From an uncultured Adlercreutzia sp. (GTDB lineage Bacteria > Actinomycetota > Coriobacteriia > Coriobacteriales > Eggerthellaceae): a stretch of DNA of 46,514 bases. Every line of letters begins with the position of its first letter. Position 1 is the stretch's first letter. The translations under genes were made by a program, and so were the position numbers. The stretch is from assembly GCA_910585575.1 (NCBI GenBank), contig CAJUFS010000017.1, forward strand, positions 1-46,514, in the 5' to 3' direction. The notes below the pieces were generated by a model. The model did no database searches, had not been told where the DNA came from, and saw only the letters and a list, made by a program, of their open reading frames with translations. Below, piece after piece: positions 25,081-33,256 of the stretch.

Positions 25081-25791
25081 ATGCAAGAGGCAATCATGGT
25101 CGGGTATGCGGACCTGCTTAAGGGTCACAGCGCCTTTTTGGATATGCTGGCCCGTCTCTATTACAAACCCCTGTCCCAGGAGGAGCTGGATGCCATCGCT
25201 CAGCTTTCCGTGGACGATCTGCCTGAGGATGCGCGTGTGACCGACGGGTTTTCCGAGATGCTCGCGTACCTGCATCGAGGCGGCTCTACGCTGCGTCAAG
25301 ACGTCAACGTCGACTACACGTCGGCGTTCTACGGTATCAATTCCTACGAGGGCCAGGTGGCCCATCCCTGCGAGTCCGTGTTCGTGGGGGAGGAGGGCTT
25401 GCTCATGCAGGCCGAAACGCGCACGGTGTACCGCATCTACAAGGCCGAGTGCATCAAGAAGGATCCGGAGATCGGCATTCCCGACGATCATCTCTCCTTC
25501 GAGCTTCAGTTTTTGAGCAAGATGTGCGAACGGGCTGCCGCCGCGCTGGAGACGGGCGACATGGCCGAGGCCGCTCGCAATATCGCCGTGCAGGAGGCGT
25601 TCCTCGCCGAGCACATTCAAGCTTGGTTCCCCGCCATGCAGAAGGTGGCGCTTCATTTGCTGAACACCCCCTTCTATAAGGGCCTTCTCAAGGCCACTGA
25701 AGGCTATCTTGAGCTGCTTGCTGCCGATTTAGCCGACGTCGAGAGTGCTTTGGGCGCCCCGGCCGATGCAAGCGAGGAGTCTGCGGCTTAG
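25081..25791 (+). CDS. TorD/DmsD-family maturation chaperone D3
   Basis: A 236-residue helical chaperone. It has LDMLARLYYKPL near the start, PCESVFVGEEGLLMQAETR in the middle and the PDDHLSFELQFLS family motif, then QEAFLAEHIQAWFP. The start is ATG 25081, 5 nt after AAGGAGG. The in-frame TTG at 25066 lies upstream of that site and is rejected. It should mature A3 in the cytoplasm. It is the last gene of module 3. Confidence 0.92.
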   Translation: MQEAIMVGYADLLKGHSAFLDMLARLYYKPLSQEELDAIAQLSVDDLPEDARVTDGFSEMLAYLHRGGSTLRQDVNVDYTSAFYGINSYEGQVAHPCESVFVGEEGLLMQAETRTVYRIYKAECIKKDPEIGIPDDHLSFELQFLSKMCERAAAALETGDMAEAARNIAVQEAFLAEHIQAWFPAMQKVALHLLNTPFYKGLLKATEGYLELLAADLADVESALGAPADASEESAA

Positions 25792-25825
25792 GAAATTCCT
25801 CGTCGGGCAATTCCAGGAAGACGCC

Positions 25826-25862
25826 GAAGGGTCCCGTCGTCATGGTGACGACGGGACCCTTC
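25826..25862. terminator. Bidirectional terminator between D3 and LuxR3
   Basis: A perfect 17-bp stem (GAAGGGTCCCGTCGTCA with its complement) and a 3-nt loop, between convergent genes. It probably stops transcripts from both sides and is the strongest hairpin in the window. Confidence 0.85.
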
Positions 25863-25973
25863 TTGCGTTTGGCGCAAAGGACGAGGTGGCGTAGCTGGTC
25901 GGGGAAGAGACGGGTACGACGAAAGCGCGCTGCGATCGAGGGCGTCCGGCGCCCCACGCTTGGAACACCCGCG

Positions 25974-27425
25974 CTATTCGATGGTGCTCATAAGGTCGAC
26001 CAGCTCGTCACGGGAGTGGACGCCGCATTTGTTGTAGATGCTCTGAATATGCCCACGGACGGTGTGGACGGACAGGTTCATGTGCTCGGCGATTTTCTGG
26101 GCTGATTGCCCGCGCTGAATCTCCAAGAGTACGTCGTACTCGCGCTGGGACAGGTTCATGCGCTCTTTGATAGAGAGCGCCTGTTGGAGGCGTCGTTGCT
26201 TGCCTCGGGAAACCTGCTCGCGCGGGCGCTCGACCGATCCCATGACGCTGTCGTAGGTTTTGTCTTGAAGAAACAGCAGGGCGTCGGCGGCGCTCAGCAC
26301 AACGACGATGAGAAAAACGGTGCTCAGGGCTTCGGGGGCCAGCGCCTCGATGGCCCAGCCAATGCCTTCGGCAATGGGCACCACGCCGTAGAGCGCTCCC
26401 AGGGCCAAGGCGCCAATGAACAGCGAGCGCTCCGGTGTGCGGTACATGAGGCAGGCGGCAATGGCCAGCGTCAGGCACTCGAGCACCGGATGGGCGAAGG
26501 CAGTGAGCGTGAAGAGCCAGAAGCTGTCAAATCCGGGAAGCGACATGCAGGCCAGCACGGCAAGGATCATCACCATCACGAAGACGCACATGCGCGAAAA
26601 GGGGAATCGCCGGGAGAAGAAGACCACGCCTCCCAGAATGGCCAGGGCCAGAAGAATGCGTCCCAAGGCAGGCCACGCGAGCATATTGGTCGAGAAAGGG
26701 TCGGCGATGCCCTGCGTGGACACGAGGCGCGCGAGATAGCAGGTGATGGAGAGCAGGGCCACGAAAAGCGCAAATTTCAGGTACGTGCTCTTCGGCACGG
26801 CCGCTTCGTCAGCGGTCGCCTCGATGCGCGCGGGCCAATGCCGGGCAGCGCGGTCTCCCAAGCTGGCTGTGACCCCTGCCAGCAAGGGGAGCGCAGCGAA
26901 AAGGAACGAGGCCAAAGGTCCGGCGGTGCCGAGCACGACGAAATAGATGCTCACGACGACAAATTCCGTGTAGGCGAGCCAGATCCAGATCTCTGTCGGT
27001 CGGAGCCGTCCCAGAAGCATGCACGACTTGATGGCGATGCAGCCAATGCCAAGACCCGTCAGGGCGGCGCCGGCCAGCGAGAGAGCTTGAATCAGCATCG
27101 ACGAGGCCAAGGGTCCCTGGGGTCCTGCGAAGAGCAGACAGAGCGTGCCGAGGGAGGCGAGGGCGCCCAGGACGGTGACGGGAATGGTAAGCGTGCGCTT
27201 CGTGAACCGTGGAAGCGCGACGGCCCCTATGCAGCCCATGAGCAGCGTGAGATAAAACAGTACGTCCTGCTTCCCCAGTCCAATGCTCATGGTGCCACTG
27301 AAGGCGATGAAGCGCCAGCTGATCCAGAATGCCAGGGACAGAAGCGGCAGCATGGGCCAGCGATCGAGAATGCGGTCGATGCCGTTCTGGTCGAGGGCAT
27401 CTGCTCCCTCGATGTCTTCGCTCAT
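25974..27425 (-). CDS. Membrane-bound LuxR-type regulator LuxR3
   Basis: A 483-residue protein with a 12-segment membrane domain (about 20-395), a short basic linker and a C-terminal LuxR HTH (about 424-483: NLSQREYDVLLEIQRGQSAQ into VRGHIQSIYNKCGVHS). ATG 27425 has GGAGAGGATT just upstream. It is convergent with D3, the third arrangement of a LuxR relative to its module (same strand in module 1, divergent in 2, convergent in 3). It has no CxxC pairs in the linker. It is the likely regulator of module 3, by position only. Confidence 0.87.
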   Translation of the reverse strand: MSEDIEGADALDQNGIDRILDRWPMLPLLSLAFWISWRFIAFSGTMSIGLGKQDVLFYLTLLMGCIGAVALPRFTKRTLTIPVTVLGALASLGTLCLLFAGPQGPLASSMLIQALSLAGAALTGLGIGCIAIKSCMLLGRLRPTEIWIWLAYTEFVVVSIYFVVLGTAGPLASFLFAALPLLAGVTASLGDRAARHWPARIEATADEAAVPKSTYLKFALFVALLSITCYLARLVSTQGIADPFSTNMLAWPALGRILLALAILGGVVFFSRRFPFSRMCVFVMVMILAVLACMSLPGFDSFWLFTLTAFAHPVLECLTLAIAACLMYRTPERSLFIGALALGALYGVVPIAEGIGWAIEALAPEALSTVFLIVVVLSAADALLFLQDKTYDSVMGSVERPREQVSRGKQRRLQQALSIKERMNLSQREYDVLLEIQRGQSAQKIAEHMNLSVHTVRGHIQSIYNKCGVHSRDELVDLMSTIE

Positions 27426-27508
27426 AATCCTCTCCTCGCTTTACTCCTACGGGAGGACGCTGCGCAGCGGTGTGACGAGCGCCGTCTATCTTGCAGATTC
27501 GGTTCGCT

Positions 27509-27922
27509 CTACACCTGCGCGGCCAGGTCGGCCAGGGTGGTAGCGGCGAGCTCCTCCTCCATGGCTTTTTGCGCCGCATCCAGCTTTTGCCCGAGGACCG
27601 GTTTGATGCGGCGCCCCACGGGACAGTCGGGATTGGGGGAGTCGTGAAAGTCGAAAAGCGAGCCGTCCACGGCCTCCACCGCCTGGAATACGTCTAAGAG
27701 CGTGATGTCTTCCAGGGGGCGTCCCAGATGGGCGCCGCGCTGGCCTTGTCGTACTTCCACCAGACCCGCGGCTTTCAGCTTTTGGAGCACCTGGCGGATG
27801 ACGACGGGGTTGACGTTGACGCTGCCGGCAATGAAGTCGGATGTGGTGCGCTCGGCCCCGTCAAAGTAGTCGATGCATAAAAGAGTGTGCACGGCAATGG
27901 GAAAGCGCGTCGCAATTTTCAT
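27509..27922 (-). CDS. Rrf2-family transcriptional regulator (YwnA-like)
   Basis: A 137-residue winged-helix repressor. It has FPIAVHTLLCIDYF at the start, the HTH VNVNPVVIRQVLQKLKAAGLV (about 35-57) and the wing RGAHLGRPLEDITLLDVFQAVE, typical of Rrf2 proteins. The Fe-S-binding cysteines of IscR and NsrR are not there: only C16 and one Cys in NPDCPVGRR (about residue 100) are present. A cluster is unlikely, and thiol or electrophile sensing is possible. It is divergent from a YwnB-like gene, the same pair as Bacillus ywnA/ywnB. Two palindromes in the shared promoter are its likely operators. Confidence 0.9.
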   Translation of the reverse strand: MKIATRFPIAVHTLLCIDYFDGAERTTSDFIAGSVNVNPVVIRQVLQKLKAAGLVEVRQGQRGAHLGRPLEDITLLDVFQAVEAVDGSLFDFHDSPNPDCPVGRRIKPVLGQKLDAAQKAMEEELAATTLADLAAQV

Positions 27923-27983
27923 GATCCCCCTCCGAAAAGCTGCTCGGAGCGCAGCTGAATCGTTCGTTGCTCAATAGTCATTT

Positions 27984-28054
27984 ATGTAAGTATTGACATT
28001 ACATATCGTAACGCCGATACTGTCAAGCGTAAGTTGTAATTACGATAATTACAA
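27984..28054. promoter_or_regulatory. Overlapping divergent promoters with two palindromic operators (S1, S2)
   Basis: Operator S1 (27984-28004) is ATGTAAG-N7-ATTACAT. S2 (28034-28054) is TTGTAAT-N7-ATTACAA. Plus-strand promoter: TTGACA (27993-27998), 17 nt, GATACT (28016-28021), toward the YwnB-like gene. Minus-strand promoter: TTGACA (28026-28021), 17 nt, TGTAAT (28003-27998), toward rrf2. S1 covers the -35 of one and the -10 of the other, so a single bound repressor could silence both. S2 lies just downstream of the plus-strand start site. Confidence 0.75.
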
Positions 28055-28075
28055 ATTGAATCGAAAGGAGCCATT

Positions 28076-28717
28076 ATGAAAATTGCCGTTGTCGCTGCCA
28101 ATGGTCGTGTCGGTCGTCTGGTTGTAAAGGAGGCTGTGGACCGCGGTGAGGATGTGACCGCTATCGTGCGCGGCGAGAACAAGACCTGCGCCCAGCATGT
28201 CATCCAGAAGGACATCATGGATCTGACCACCGACGACCTGAAGGACTTCGACGTGGTGGTCGACGCCTTCGGCACCTGGGAGCCCGAGACCCTCGACCAG
28301 CACTCCGCAACCATCAAGCATCTGGTGGACATCCTGGCGGGCACCGATGTGCGTCTGCTTATCGTGGGCGGCGCCGGCTCGCTGTACATGAATCCCGAGC
28401 ACACGGTGCAGCTCATCGACACCCCCGATTTCCCCGACGTGTTCAAGCCGCTGGCCAGCGCCCAGAACGTGACGCTCGACTTCCTGCGCGGCGTCGACAA
28501 CGTGGAGTGGACCTTCGTGTCCCCGGCTGCCGACTTCCAGGCCGAGGGCGATCGCACGGGCGATTACATTCTGGCTGGCGAGGAGTTCACGGTGAACGAC
28601 AAGGGCGAGTCCCAGATCAGCTATGCCGACTACGCCATCGCCATGGTGGACGAAGCCGAGCGCACCGGCACGCCCGAGGCGCATATTCGCGAGCGCATCA
28701 GCGTGGTGGGCAAGTAG
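28076..28717 (+). CDS. NAD(P)-binding (atypical SDR) protein, YwnB-like
   Basis: A 213-residue Rossmann-fold protein. It opens KIAVVAANGRVGRLVVKEA with the nucleotide-binding ANGRVGR loop at residues 8-14, and has VVVDAFGTW and LLIVGGAGSLY strands and the SPAADFQAEG region seen in NmrA/YwnB-type proteins. The family binds NAD(P) and is often linked to redox or electrophile stress; the substrate is unknown. AAAGGAG precedes the ATG. Codon use is C/G-ending as in the core genes. It is under the S1/S2 promoter shared with rrf2. Confidence 0.88.
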   Translation: MKIAVVAANGRVGRLVVKEAVDRGEDVTAIVRGENKTCAQHVIQKDIMDLTTDDLKDFDVVVDAFGTWEPETLDQHSATIKHLVDILAGTDVRLLIVGGAGSLYMNPEHTVQLIDTPDFPDVFKPLASAQNVTLDFLRGVDNVEWTFVSPAADFQAEGDRTGDYILAGEEFTVNDKGESQISYADYAIAMVDEAERTGTPEAHIRERISVVGK

Positions 28718-28736
28718 CAAGGGGCGCCAAAGTAAG

Positions 28737-28757
28737 ATGTAATTTCCGTACTTACAA
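28737..28757. promoter_or_regulatory. Palindromic operator S3 upstream of the LysR gene
   Basis: ATGTAAT-N7-CTTACAA, the same dyad class as S1 and S2. A -10-like TACAAT (28753-28758) overlaps its right arm, and another (TAAACT, 28763-28768) lies only 8 nt before the LysR start codon. Binding here could block LysR transcription. Confidence 0.65.
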
Positions 28758-28775
28758 TGTGCTAAACTGCCTCTC

Positions 28776-29666
28776 ATGGAGATAAAGCACATCAACAGCT
28801 TTCGAGCGGTGTACCAAGAGCGCAGCCTGTCGCGGGCGGCCAAAGTGCTGTTTATCAGCCAGCAAGCGCTCTCGAAGCAGATTGCCGCCCTCGAGCAAGA
28901 GCTGGGCGTGACGCTGTTCGAGCGCACGAGCGCCGGCATGGAGCCTACGGCTCTGGGCACGTTCCTCTTTGAAGACACCGAGCGCCTCGTCAGGGAATAT
29001 GACGAGGCGCTCGCGCGTTTCGAGGAGGCAAAGCGGGCGGTGGGCGCCCAGGTGACGCTCTGCGTTGAGAAGGGGCTTCTGCGCAATCGCCCCGACGCCA
29101 TGCCCGCTATTGTGCAGGAGTGCGCCGCTTCCGCATGGCACCCCTTCCGGCTGATCGTAGATGACCTGGATGGCGACGAGTGTCGCATCGACGTGCAAAG
29201 CGGAGCGCGCAGCTTGGGGCTCGTGGTGTCGAGCGGAGGAGCCGATGTGGGGGAGCACGCTGTCAAGCTTGCCGACATCAAAGTGTTCCTTGCTCTGAAG
29301 CGCGATCATCCTCTAGCGGCCAAGGAGGTTTTGACGCCGATCGATATCGCGACTGTTGATTTGCCTGTTCCCAATGAGGTGACGCGGGCCTGGATTGATG
29401 CAGTGCTTGCCGACTACGGTTGCTCGCAGCCGCCGCAGTTCGTGCCCCAGGCACGCGATACCATGAACCTCGACGGCTTCGTTCTGACCTACTGCGATGG
29501 TGTCATCAGCTGGCACAGTCTCCTGTTTGAGGGAACCCGTGAAAAGCTGCGCTTTTATCCCCTCGGCAAGGTGGGGCTCTATCTTATGCGCTCTCCGTTC
29601 TTCTATGACGATAAAGCCGTTGAAGTGCTTCGCGAGGCACTGGTGCCCTATCTCTCTGTCGTGTAG
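28776..29666 (+). CDS. LysR-family transcriptional regulator
   Basis: A 296-residue LysR regulator. The N-terminal HTH (about 1-62) reads SLSRAAKVLFISQQALSKQI followed by LEQELGVTLFER. The rest is the usual two-lobe effector domain. No clear Shine-Dalgarno precedes ATG 28776, and -10-like boxes lie within 8-18 nt of it, so the message may be leaderless or nearly so. Its target is unknown. Likely candidates are the DHA2 exporter downstream or the YwnB-like gene upstream. Confidence 0.9.
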   Translation: MEIKHINSFRAVYQERSLSRAAKVLFISQQALSKQIAALEQELGVTLFERTSAGMEPTALGTFLFEDTERLVREYDEALARFEEAKRAVGAQVTLCVEKGLLRNRPDAMPAIVQECAASAWHPFRLIVDDLDGDECRIDVQSGARSLGLVVSSGGADVGEHAVKLADIKVFLALKRDHPLAAKEVLTPIDIATVDLPVPNEVTRAWIDAVLADYGCSQPPQFVPQARDTMNLDGFVLTYCDGVISWHSLLFEGTREKLRFYPLGKVGLYLMRSPFFYDDKAVEVLREALVPYLSVV

Positions 29667-29679
29667 GAGCGGGAAGGGC

Positions 29680-29699
29680 GACGGGGCTCGGCCGTCTTT
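29680..29699 (+). terminator. Weak terminator-like hairpin after LysR
   Basis: A short stem GACGG/CCGTC around a 7-nt loop followed by TTT, 14 nt after the LysR stop. Only five pairs, so low confidence. Confidence 0.35.
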
Positions 29700-29798
29700 C
29701 GCTCCGCCGCCTCTCTATGGTTCTTCGCGATGCCGAGCCGTTCCCGAACCGGTTGCCCCCATTCGGTGATTTGCTGAAGGCTTGCGGGATGGCAATTT

Positions 29799-29819
29799 CT
29801 GTAACATGCGTCCTTACAA
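29799..29819. promoter_or_regulatory. Palindromic operator S4 upstream of the MFS gene
   Basis: CTGTAAC-N7-CTTACAA, with the inner TGTAA/TTACA arms and 7-nt spacing of S1-S3. It lies about 90 nt before the exporter start, which suits a promoter-region operator. Confidence 0.55.
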
Positions 29820-29907
29820 CGAGCAGTCAGTAACGTAAGTCCAGTTGCACGGCACTCGCTCGTTGGATTTCGGGGACCGTGCAGCGGTGCGGAACCGAAG
29901 AGGATCC

Positions 29908-31353
29908 ATGAACAAACGTCAAGTCATTCCCATGTTGGCCGTCTTATACGGCAGCGCATTCGTTGCCTCGTTCAATGAGAACACCATCAATGTGGCGCTC
30001 ATCAGCATCATGAACGAGTTTTCCATCGGCGCCAATACGGCGCAGTGGCTGGTTACGGGCTATATGATTGTCACCGCCATCGTGGTTACTACCACGGCGT
30101 TTCTCTTCAAACGCCTGAAGCTGCGCACCTTGTACCTCAGCGCTGCCGGCTTCCTGGGCGCGGGCCTTATTGTGGATATGTTTATGCCTACCTGGCCCCT
30201 GTTCCTTGTCTTCCGCCTTGTTCAGGCGGTAGGGACGGGCCTGTTCATTCCGCTCATGATGAGCACGGTACTGGCCGTGGCGCCTCACGAGAAGACGGGC
30301 ACCTACTTGTCCATCGGCAGCTGCATGATCACCTTCGGGCCCGCGCTGGCCCCGGTGGTCAGCGGCGTTATGGTGACCACTTTCGGATGGCGCAGCGTGC
30401 TTGTGCCGCCTGCGGCCGTCATTGTGCTGCTGGCCATTGCCGGCGTGTTCTTCATGCGCAACATCGACGAGCCGGAGCCGGTGAAACTGGATTTGCCGTC
30501 GGTGGTCCTTTCGGCGGCGGGGCTGTTCTTCTTCGTGTTCGGCCTGTCACTCATTGCGTCCGAGACGCTTTTGGCGCTGGGGACCATCGTGGTGGGTTTG
30601 GCCGCCATGGCCGTGTTCGTCATTCGCCAGCATCGAATTTCCAACCCGCTGCTGAACCTGGGGCCGTTGCACAACTCCCTGTTCGCTCCCGTGTGCGCGC
30701 TGATGGTAGTGGCCATGATGACCACCTTCTCCATGAGCGTGTTGCTGCCGCTGTACTTCGAGGGCGCGTTAGGCGCCACGGCTCTGGCGGCCGGTGCGCT
30801 TTTGCTGGCGCCCATTCTGGTGAACGCGGTGACGGCGCTTGTCGGCGGTAAGGTTATGGATACCAAGGGCTGCTGGCCCCTGCTGCCCGCCGGCTTCGGG
30901 CTTATTGCCGTGGGTCAGGCGGCGGTGTGCCTGTGCGCCACGCAGCTGTCCCTGATAGGGGTGCTTCTGGCCTCGGTGGCAGTGTACGCGGGGGTGGGTC
31001 TTATCTTGTCGCCCTCCCAGGCGGCCGGTCTGCAGACGCTGCTGCCTCACCAGCATCCCCACGGTGTGGCCATCTTGAACACGTTCATTCAAATTGCCGC
31101 TTCCATCGGCCCGTCGCTGTTCATCGGCGTGCTGTCGGCCGTGGCGGCCAACGTACAGGCCGAGGGAACGACCGCTGCCGTGGCCCAGGCCGACGGCTTT
31201 GCGGCAGCGGTGGCAGTGGCCTGTGCCATCGCCGTCATCGGTACCGTCATTGCGTATCTGTACGCTCGCAAGCGTCGCGCTCTGGCCCTTGAAGCGGTCG
31301 CCGAGGATGCGGTAGCCGATGCCGAACTGCGCGCCGTCGATGCTATCGAGTAA
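29908..31353 (+). CDS. DHA2-type MFS drug/metabolite exporter
   Basis: A 481-residue transporter with 12-14 hydrophobic segments. The N-terminal block FNENTINVALISIMNEF and the following AQWLVTGYMIV are typical of the EmrB/QacA (DHA2) family, as is the GTGLFIPLMMSTVL helix. The loop after segment 2 (FKRLKLRTLYL) corresponds to MFS motif A. ATG 29908 follows AAGAGGAT; codons before it lack a ribosome site. The expected role is proton-driven export of a small amphipathic or toxic compound. The C-terminus is an Ala/Glu/Asp-rich cytoplasmic tail. Confidence 0.88.
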   Translation: MNKRQVIPMLAVLYGSAFVASFNENTINVALISIMNEFSIGANTAQWLVTGYMIVTAIVVTTTAFLFKRLKLRTLYLSAAGFLGAGLIVDMFMPTWPLFLVFRLVQAVGTGLFIPLMMSTVLAVAPHEKTGTYLSIGSCMITFGPALAPVVSGVMVTTFGWRSVLVPPAAVIVLLAIAGVFFMRNIDEPEPVKLDLPSVVLSAAGLFFFVFGLSLIASETLLALGTIVVGLAAMAVFVIRQHRISNPLLNLGPLHNSLFAPVCALMVVAMMTTFSMSVLLPLYFEGALGATALAAGALLLAPILVNAVTALVGGKVMDTKGCWPLLPAGFGLIAVGQAAVCLCATQLSLIGVLLASVAVYAGVGLILSPSQAAGLQTLLPHQHPHGVAILNTFIQIAASIGPSLFIGVLSAVAANVQAEGTTAAVAQADGFAAAVAVACAIAVIGTVIAYLYARKRRALALEAVAEDAVADAELRAVDAIE

Positions 31354-31394
31354 CCAGCGCACTGGACGGTTCTGACGTCTCTTCCCGTGGACGG

Positions 31395-31415
31395 GCTACA
31401 ACGGGCGGTTGTAGC
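31395..31415. promoter_or_regulatory. Dyad GCTACAAC-N5-GTTGTAGC upstream of the flavoprotein gene
   Basis: A perfect 8-bp inverted repeat between the exporter and the flavoprotein gene. Its half-sites equal those of the dyad next to LuxR2 (10666-10688) but in reverse order. It could be an operator for a LuxR-type regulator, or a hairpin that separates the two transcripts. No T tract follows. Confidence 0.5.
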
Positions 31416-31506
31416 AAGCACAATAGGTTGATTATTCTCCCGCGCCTTCGCTGAACCTAGACTTCAAGCCATGAAGTTTTGGAGACTTCGAAGGAAAGGG
31501 AGAAAC

Positions 31507-33123
31507 ATGACTGAATTTGAAAAGACCGAGGGCGTATCTCGTCGTGCGTTCCTGAGCGGCGCTGCGGCCTTCGGCGGCATTCTGGCTGCCGGCGCGCTGT
31601 CCGGCTGCGCACCGACGGCAACGAACGCCTCGACGGACGAGGCTCCGTTGGCCGACACCGGCGAGACCGCCGAAGAGGCCAAGAACGTTGCCGAGACCAT
31701 TGATTGCGACATTGTCGTGCTGGGCGCTGGCTGGTCGGGCCTAGCCGCAGCGGTCGAGGCCATGGAGTCCAACGTGAACGTCGTCGTGCTCGAGCGCGCT
31801 GCCACCTATGGCGGTACCGGCATCTTCACCGAGGGCATGTTCGGCAGCGGCAGTTCGCTGCAGAAGGCCGCCGGCGTTCCCGACTACGATGTGCGCGACA
31901 TGATCGCTGAGGAGCAGGAGTACGCTCACTACTTCACCAACTACTGGCAGTACGAGGAGTTCTTCGGTACTTCGGGCGAGAACGTCGACTGGATGGTCAA
32001 CCATGGCGTCGAGTTCGGCGAGATCGATAACTACCAGGGCATGGGCAAGTTCGACTGCTTCCACTGGTGGAAGGAGCACAACGGCCAGCAAGCTATGGAC
32101 TGCCTGGCCAAGGCTCTGGAAGATGGCGGTATCAACGTTCGCTACAAGACTTCTGCCACCGAGCTCATCATCGAGGACGGCGCCGTAAAGGGCGTGTACG
32201 CCCAGGAGGACGGCTCCAAGGACTACCTTCAGGTGAACGCCAAGGCCGTTATCATCTGCACCGGCGGTGCGGCGGGCGATCTGGAGCTTATCGCCGAGAA
32301 GATGGGCATTGACACCACCTTCTCCGCCTCTACCACGGGCCAGGACTCCACTGGCGACGGCTACCGCATGGCCATGCAGGCCGGTGCGGGCACCCGTTCC
32401 ATGTGCGTGCTGCAGAACTCGTACGTCTACGGTGCCGGCGAGGCGCTCAACGGCTGTGCTACGCGCCACTGCCTGTTGGCCGTGAACAACAAGGGCCGCC
32501 GCTTCATGCGCGAGGATCTTCAGCAGGAGATCGACCTGAACATCGCCACGAACTGCATCCGCACCCAGGGTGCCGTGCATACCATCTTCGACTCTTCCAT
32601 GGTGGATCTGTTCGAGAAGGGCAGCGGCGTGTACGTCGACTACATGTTCGGCCCGGGCATCGGTGCCAACCTGGAGGGCCTGCAGGACGAGATCGACGGA
32701 GCTATTGCCGACGACGCCGGCTCGGTGTTCAAGGCCGACACGATCGAGGAACTGGCTTCCCAGATGGGGCTCGACCCCGCTGTGCTGGCTGAGACCGTGA
32801 GCAACTACAACGGCTACTGCGAGGCTGGCAAGGACGACGAGTTCGGCACCGATCCGACCTACCTGAAGCCCGTGGCCACCCCGCCTTTCTACGCGGCTCG
32901 CATCGACTTCCAGATCATCAAGTCCATCGGCGGCTACAAGCTCAACGAGGACATGCAGCTGGTGTCCGCCACGCAGCAGGTCATCCCGGGCCTCTACGGC
33001 GCCGGCATGGACGGCTGCGCCATCTTCGGCGACACCTACAACATCGCCGTATGCGGCGGCAACTCCGGCTATTGCTGCTACTCGGGCCGCAAGGCCGTGC
33101 AGAGCGCCATCAAGGAGCTGTAA
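31507..33123 (+). CDS. Tat-exported lipoprotein flavin reductase (fumarate reductase-like)
   Basis: A 538-residue FAD-dependent reductase of the fumarate reductase/succinate dehydrogenase flavoprotein class. The Tat motif SRRAFLSGAAAFGG is followed by a lipobox LSGC, so it is probably anchored outside the membrane by lipid. FAD binding: DIVVLGAGWSGLAAAVEAME near residue 65 and ERAATYGGTG. The C-terminal part has the GLYGAGMDGCAIFGDTYN flavin-closing segment. There is no CxxCH heme motif and no FMN-binding domain, so electrons must come from a partner not seen here. ATG 31507 follows GGAAAGGGAG. In Eggerthellaceae such enzymes reduce varied organic acceptors; this substrate is unknown. Confidence 0.88.
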   Translation: MTEFEKTEGVSRRAFLSGAAAFGGILAAGALSGCAPTATNASTDEAPLADTGETAEEAKNVAETIDCDIVVLGAGWSGLAAAVEAMESNVNVVVLERAATYGGTGIFTEGMFGSGSSLQKAAGVPDYDVRDMIAEEQEYAHYFTNYWQYEEFFGTSGENVDWMVNHGVEFGEIDNYQGMGKFDCFHWWKEHNGQQAMDCLAKALEDGGINVRYKTSATELIIEDGAVKGVYAQEDGSKDYLQVNAKAVIICTGGAAGDLELIAEKMGIDTTFSASTTGQDSTGDGYRMAMQAGAGTRSMCVLQNSYVYGAGEALNGCATRHCLLAVNNKGRRFMREDLQQEIDLNIATNCIRTQGAVHTIFDSSMVDLFEKGSGVYVDYMFGPGIGANLEGLQDEIDGAIADDAGSVFKADTIEELASQMGLDPAVLAETVSNYNGYCEAGKDDEFGTDPTYLKPVATPPFYAARIDFQIIKSIGGYKLNEDMQLVSATQQVIPGLYGAGMDGCAIFGDTYNIAVCGGNSGYCCYSGRKAVQSAIKEL

Positions 33124-33214
33124 GCCGAAGCTGCGATTCGCAACCAATTCGAGGGCCTCGCAGGCGCCCGCCCCTCCCTCCCTTATGGGTGCCCGCCAAG
33201 GTCATAACCTCTTT

Positions 33215-33246
33215 GCCCCGCCTCCCCCTGGCGGGGCTTCTTTTTT
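33215..33246 (+). terminator. Rho-independent terminator after the flavoprotein gene
   Basis: An 8-bp GC stem (GCCCCGCC/GGCGGGGC), a 7-nt loop and TTCTTTTTT. It lies in the gap between convergent genes and works on the plus strand. Confidence 0.88.
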
Positions 33247-33256
33247 GCTAGGTTGG

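Noticed and set aside
31471-31506. ATG 31471 as the flavoprotein start
   Set aside because: No ribosome site, and it would put extra basic residues before the Tat motif. ATG 31507 follows GGAAAGGGAG.
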